From: Limiplasma sp036652695
Lineage (GTDB): Bacteria > Bacillota > Clostridia > Christensenellales > Aristaeellaceae
Length of the DNA: 64,000 nucleotides
Direction of reading: 5' to 3'
Assembly: GCA_036652695.1 (NCBI GenBank)
Contig: JAVVVJ010000002.1
Location: forward strand, 1-64,000
Shown here: one piece after another, positions 60,630-64,000 of the stretch
Layout of the letters: every line of letters begins with the position of its first letter
Position numbering within the stretch: position 1 is the first letter of the stretch
The notes under the pieces: model-generated
Database searches by the model: none
What the model was told of the DNA's origin: nothing
Seen by the model: the letters and a program-made list of their open reading frames with translations, nothing else
Position numbers and translations under genes: made by a program

Positions 60630-61137
60630 TGGTGTATTCTTCCCTTTCCAACAGTTCAATTGGCTCTTGCGGCTCAATGACATGAACGCCCATTTTTTTG
60701 AGCTGCTCCTTTTTAGTTGCGAAGCGGTCAGCGTTGCGCACGCCAATATAGGCGCAGGGGAACAGCACGTCAAACCCTTCTTTTCGCGCGTCCAGCGCCG
60801 TGGCGGCAACGCAGCAATTCCCGTCCAAGCCGATGGTTTCAATGAGCCGCACGTTTTTTGCGCGCAGGAACGCTGAAAGCTTCCCATCGCCAAACGGACT
60901 GGCCTCCGCTTTTTCAAACACATGCCGCGAGCAGATCAACAGCCCCTCCGCAAATTCCGGCGTATAGAGCAGGCTGCGAACCTTCTTTTTGTTTTTGATG
61001 TACACAATTAGCTCGCCGCGATTCAAGCACTGCTCAATTCGCTTGTTGACATCCGCAAGCAGCGATGCGCGATATCCAAGGGATACCCGAGCACCAATGT
61101 ATATCTCCTGCATATCGATTACGAAAAGAGTCTTCAT
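60586..61137 (-). CDS. Isochorismatase-family cysteine hydrolase
   Basis: The 183-residue alpha/beta hydrolase has the family's triad: D8 (VIDMQ), K76 and C109 (DGNCCVAAT). Substrates in the family include nicotinamide, ureido compounds and isochorismate. In this place a ring-opening or amide-hydrolysing step on a purine-derived product is possible, but there is no direct evidence. The ATG at complement 61137 follows AAAGGAGGG. It is the middle gene of a three-gene minus-strand operon. Confidence 0.87.
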   Translation of the reverse strand: MKTLFVIDMQEIYIGARVSLGYRASLLADVNKRIEQCLNRGELIVYIKNKKKVRSLLYTPEFAEGLLICSRHVFEKAEASPFGDGKLSAFLRAKNVRLIETIGLDGNCCVAATALDARKEGFDVLFPCAYIGVRNADRFATKKEQLKKMGVHVIEPQEPIELLEREEYTSENTYSAHPTPFGG

Positions 61138-61161
61138 CAATCGCACCCTCCTTTGAAAATG

Positions 61162-62283
61162 CTACGCCTGCTTCGCACCCGCGTGAGGTGCGTTCCAGGG
61201 CGGAAGGATGTGGTAGTAGGCGCTCTCGCGGGCGCCATCATCATAGATCATGCGAGGCGTGCTGTTGTCTGCCGGTTGAAAGCTGGCAGGTTCTATGGGG
61301 GCATGCAAGCTGGCAAGCTCTTCCTTGGACATTTCCGCAAGCCATGCTTCCTCCTCCTGCGGCGTCCACGGCTTTTCACCGCCAGCGCGGATCTGGGCGG
61401 CAATATAAAAGCAACGCCCGGTTGCGCCTTCCCGCACGCGAAAAGCGTCCGCGAAAAATTTCAGATCGTCGGAAACGAGCGGCCATGCTGCTGCTAGGTA
61501 GCGTTTAAACAGCGGGTCGACAATCCGGCTGAAGGAAAACGCCAGCGGAAGCTGCTTTTCCCCTTGCTGCATAACAAGCGTACCATCCGTTTCGCCGTCG
61601 CTTTCGCAACCGCTGAAATACGCAACGCCTGATGTGACATATTCGTAGGTTATGTCGGCAGATGCCAGCTTGCTTCGGCTTTGCTCCGTCAGGCGAATAT
61701 GATCGGCTACTGGGCGGTTGATATGGGTGCTTCCCTTCCCGCGGTTATCGCCCAGCATAAAGGAAACCTCCAACGGAAAGGGCAGCTTCACGGGGGGAAA
61801 CTTGCCGTTTTCGCCTACCCTTGGCAGCGGAAACTGCTTAAGATAGCGCAACAGGTTTTCTTCCTGAATCTGACTGGCATGAAAAAAATACACCTTGCGC
61901 TCCTCGGGATTGTCGGTATTCTCATCAGGCGCATTGATGTAGCCAAAGCCGCTTCCGGGATGGGGGGAGCCATAGAAAGCTTTGATGACGCCTGTGAGCG
62001 TCTGCGTTTGCGGCTCGTGGGCTTTGGGCGGCAAAACGACCTCGGCGATCAAGCCTTGTTCCTCCACGGCTACGCTGCACGGCTTCCATGGTGCGTTGTC
62101 AGATGGAAGATGCTCCGAATAGGCCAGCACCTCGCTCTTTCGAACCATTACGCGGCTTAAGCGCACAGGATTGCGCAGTTCAAGCGCATCCGCACTGATG
62201 GCGCTTAGCTCCCCATATTCAACGCCCCAAGCCACGCGAAGCTCATAGACATGCCCAATCAGCAAATCGCTTAAAAAATTCAT
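61162..62283 (-). CDS. Unknown protein with a cold-shock-like core
   Basis: The 373-residue protein has no signal peptide. Residues about 96-140 contain GFGYI (112-116) and KVYFFHASQI (130-139), the two nucleic-acid-binding motifs of cold-shock domains, but with a longer acidic loop between them. The flanking 95-residue N-terminal and 230-residue C-terminal parts match nothing I recognise. The ATG at complement 62283 follows GAGGATG. It is first in an operon with the isochorismatase-like and XdhC-type genes and has a good promoter. Confidence 0.6.
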   Translation of the reverse strand: MNFLSDLLIGHVYELRVAWGVEYGELSAISADALELRNPVRLSRVMVRKSEVLAYSEHLPSDNAPWKPCSVAVEEQGLIAEVVLPPKAHEPQTQTLTGVIKAFYGSPHPGSGFGYINAPDENTDNPEERKVYFFHASQIQEENLLRYLKQFPLPRVGENGKFPPVKLPFPLEVSFMLGDNRGKGSTHINRPVADHIRLTEQSRSKLASADITYEYVTSGVAYFSGCESDGETDGTLVMQQGEKQLPLAFSFSRIVDPLFKRYLAAAWPLVSDDLKFFADAFRVREGATGRCFYIAAQIRAGGEKPWTPQEEEAWLAEMSKEELASLHAPIEPASFQPADNSTPRMIYDDGARESAYYHILPPWNAPHAGAKQA

Positions 62284-62317
62284 TCTATCATCCTCGCATC
62301 CATTCTCATACACAGGC

Positions 62318-62346
62318 ATTATACAAAGAACCGTAAAATTTTTCAA
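62318..62346 (-). promoter_or_regulatory. Strong promoter of the minus-strand accessory operon
   Basis: On the minus strand the -35 is TTGAAA (62341-62346) and the -10 is a perfect TATAAT (62318-62323), with a 17-bp spacer. Confidence 0.75.
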
Positions 62347-62396
62347 GTGCCTTTCTTTTTGCTTCTGCGCAGGCCGCGGATGGAAAACCAGAGCAC

Positions 62397-62425
62397 TTTA
62401 CAGCACTGTGTCAGTGTGTTATGAT
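62397..62425 (+). promoter_or_regulatory. Promoter of the methionine gamma-lyase-like gene
   Basis: The -35 is TTTACA (62397-62402) and the -10 is TATGAT (62420-62425), with a 17-bp spacer. A small stem CTGCCG/CGGCAG follows at about 62435-62453, close to the transcription start. Confidence 0.6.
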
Positions 62426-62481
62426 TTCTGTTACTGCCGCCCTGCGTCGGCAGCTTTTAGCAAGAAAGGAAATCAAGTCAA

Positions 62482-63714
62482 ATGAAAGAAATGATTCAGG
62501 CAGCGGAAAAACGCTGTCAGCAGCTCTTTGAACAGATTGATGAGATTGCGCTGGCAAACACCGAAAAGGTGCTGAACATCATGCAGAGCCATCAAGTGGC
62601 GGCTCGCCATTTTGCGCCCACCACCGGCTATGGCTATGACGATGTTGGCCGTGACACGCTTGAGCTGCTTTTTGCTGATTTGTTTGAGGCAGACGCCGCC
62701 ATTGTGCGCCCGCAAATCGCTTCTGGCACGCATGCGCTTTCCATGTGCCTGTTCGGGCTGCTTCGTCCGGGCGACGAGCTGATGTACGCATCAGACGCAC
62801 CCTATGACACGTTGGAGGAGGTCATTGGCGTGCGCGGTTGCCCGCCCGGCTCCTTGCGTGAGATGGGCGTAAGCTATGCGCAGGTACCGCTGAATGCGCA
62901 AGGAGAGCTGGATATTCCTGCAATTCGTGCCAAAATGAAGCCCTGCACGCGCGTGGTGGCCGTGCAGCGCAGCCGAGGCTATTCTTCGCGCCCTAGCCTG
63001 CCCCCGCAGGCGGTGAAGCCGCTTGCGGATATGCTACACCGCGAGTTTCCCACCGCCTGCCTCATGGTGGATAATTGCTATGGCGAATTCGTGTGCGAAA
63101 AAGAGCCCACGCAATTTGGCGCAGACGTCTGCGTTGGAAGCCTGATTAAAAACCCGGGGGGTGGATTGGCTCCCACGGGCGGCTATATCGTTGGCAGACA
63201 GGCATTGATTGATCGCGTGAGCTATCGGCTAACAGCCCCCGGCATCGGGCGTGAGGTTGGCAGCTACGCGGGCAGCTATCAGCCGTTTTATCAGGGGCTG
63301 TTTATCGCGCCGCATGTGGTGGCACAGGCCCTCAAAACAGCTACGCTTGCCGCTGCCATCTTTGATTCGCTCGGTATGAAAACCACTCCGGCGCTTGGCG
63401 AGGCGCGTACGGATATCATTCAGGCGCTGGAGCTTGGCACACCGGAACACTTGATTGCCTTTTGCGAGGGGATTCAGTTGGCTTCGCCAATCGACAGCAT
63501 GGCTGTGCCGGAGCCTTGGGCGATGCCCGGCTACCAGCATCAGGTGATCATGGCGGCGGGCACGTTTGTGAGCGGCGCTTCCATTGAGCTTAGCGCGGAC
63601 GCGCCCATGCGCGAGCCGTATACCGTATTTTTGCAGGGCGGGCTTACCTACAGCCACGGCAAGCTTGCGCTTGCGCGCACGCTTGCGCATATGCAAAAAA
63701 AAGGCTGCCTGTAA
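62482..63714 (+). CDS. Methionine gamma-lyase-family PLP enzyme (aluminium-resistance-protein-like, YnbB)
   Basis: The 410-residue PLP-dependent enzyme of the Met_gamma_lyase group has the cofactor lysine K223 in SLIKNPGGGLAPTGGYIVG. RPQIASGTHALSMCLFGLL and MVDNCYGEFVCEKEP mark the large domain. These proteins probably act on sulfur amino acids, but the physiological substrate is not established. AAGAAAGGA precedes the ATG. It is a single-gene transcript with its own promoter and terminator. Confidence 0.92.
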   Translation: MKEMIQAAEKRCQQLFEQIDEIALANTEKVLNIMQSHQVAARHFAPTTGYGYDDVGRDTLELLFADLFEADAAIVRPQIASGTHALSMCLFGLLRPGDELMYASDAPYDTLEEVIGVRGCPPGSLREMGVSYAQVPLNAQGELDIPAIRAKMKPCTRVVAVQRSRGYSSRPSLPPQAVKPLADMLHREFPTACLMVDNCYGEFVCEKEPTQFGADVCVGSLIKNPGGGLAPTGGYIVGRQALIDRVSYRLTAPGIGREVGSYAGSYQPFYQGLFIAPHVVAQALKTATLAAAIFDSLGMKTTPALGEARTDIIQALELGTPEHLIAFCEGIQLASPIDSMAVPEPWAMPGYQHQVIMAAGTFVSGASIELSADAPMREPYTVFLQGGLTYSHGKLALARTLAHMQKKGCL

Positions 63715-63777
63715 GCCTTTGAACAGGATCAGACGATTCTGTATCTTGTAGAGGAATCAAATTCACAAACGCTTCTT

Positions 63778-63822
63778 TCCCTCCCAGCCGCTACATATGC
63801 TGTTGCTGGGAGGGATTTTTTT
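63778..63822 (+). terminator. Rho-independent terminator
   Basis: TCCCTCCCAGC and GCTGGGAGGGA form a perfect 11-bp stem with a 16-base loop, followed by seven T residues. Confidence 0.88.
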
Positions 63823-63847
63823 GAACCGTCAAACCGAAGTAAGGAAC

Positions 63848-64000
63848 ATGAAGCTAAAAGAGGAACGCCTGCTTTTGAGCGAGCGCGAGCAGGCATGCCC
63901 GGAACTGATTGAGTATCCACCCGAGCGCGGCTTTGGCAGACGCTTGCTGCAAACCGACAAGCTCATTCGCAATCTGGCGGTCGTGGGCGGGCTGCTGCTG
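63848..64000 (+). CDS. Start of a probable membrane protein, cut by the window edge
   Basis: Fifty-one codons are visible, open to the right edge. They encode a charged N-terminal region of about 40 residues and the beginning of a hydrophobic helix (NLAVVGGLLL), as in a bitopic membrane or exported protein. The ATG at 63848 lies only 2 bases from AAGGA. An in-frame TTG at 63821 has GGGAGGGA, but within the terminator hairpin. The family cannot be told. Confidence 0.55.
   Translation, partial: MKLKEERLLLSEREQACPELIEYPPERGFGRRLLQTDKLIRNLAVVGGLLL

Overview
The window looks like chromosomal DNA of an anaerobic Bacillota bacterium of the class Clostridia, probably an uncultured gut-type lineage. 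The genus cannot be fixed from the sequence. The evidence is the order ylqF/rbgA-rnhB-comM-dprA-topA-trmFO-hslV-hslU, SigA-type promoters with 17-bp spacers, a LexA gene with a Gram-positive-type SOS box, a sortase sorting signal in a broken gene, and an ABC-transporter-rich gene set. Coding density is high, and genes often overlap by ATGA or GTGA. No rRNA, tRNA, CRISPR array or intact insertion sequence was seen.

Region by region: (1) 1-3.7 kb is a worn accessory edge. It holds the tail of a probable solute-binding protein, a broken lamin-tail/sortase-anchored surface protein, an IS630-family transposase remnant, an ECF sigma factor with a membrane anti-sigma-like partner, and a likely serine-recombinase tail. 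(2) 3.7-6.8 kb is a GH38 alpha-mannosidase. (3) 7.2-8.8 kb is a membrane-anchored protein with four FMN-binding domains, the last two copied almost exactly. (4) 9.0-24.3 kb is the conserved housekeeping block, carrying two unusual passengers: a 1390-residue double GT-C glycosyltransferase and an exported alpha/beta hydrolase that lacks its serine nucleophile. (5) 24.4-29.3 kb (minus strand) is a purine-nucleoside-type BMP/Nup ABC importer. (6) 29.4-41.1 kb (plus) is a sugar-type ABC importer with two Gfo/Idh oxidoreductases, a TIM-barrel isomerase and an MtaD-like deaminase, followed by three GT4 glycosyltransferases. (7) 41.1-45.3 kb (minus) has an unknown Ala/Pro/Gln-rich protein, pseudouridine catabolism genes psuG/psuK, an MgtC-like membrane protein, lexA and a small NrdD-tail-like protein. 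(8) 45.4-59.6 kb: a regulator of unknown family is divergent from a 12.6-kb operon of guanine deaminase, a three-subunit xanthine-dehydrogenase-type molybdenum hydroxylase, a molybdopterin-binding protein, ModABC, Mog, MoaA, MoaC, a MOSC protein, YqeC and YqeB. (9) 59.6-62.3 kb (minus) has an XdhC-type accessory protein, an isochorismatase-like hydrolase and an unknown protein with a cold-shock-like core. (10) 62.5-64 kb is a PLP-dependent methionine gamma-lyase-family protein and the start of a truncated membrane-protein gene.

Much of the right half points to nucleobase, nucleoside and modified-nucleoside use: nucleoside uptake, deamination of adenosine-like compounds and guanine, pseudouridine cleavage, and hydroxylation of purines. 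The YqeB/YqeC/XdhC set is the known signature of a selenium-dependent molybdenum hydroxylase. The best candidates for undescribed biology are the regulator and auxiliary proteins of that locus, the ABC/two-dehydrogenase/isomerase/deaminase operon, and the four-domain flavoprotein.
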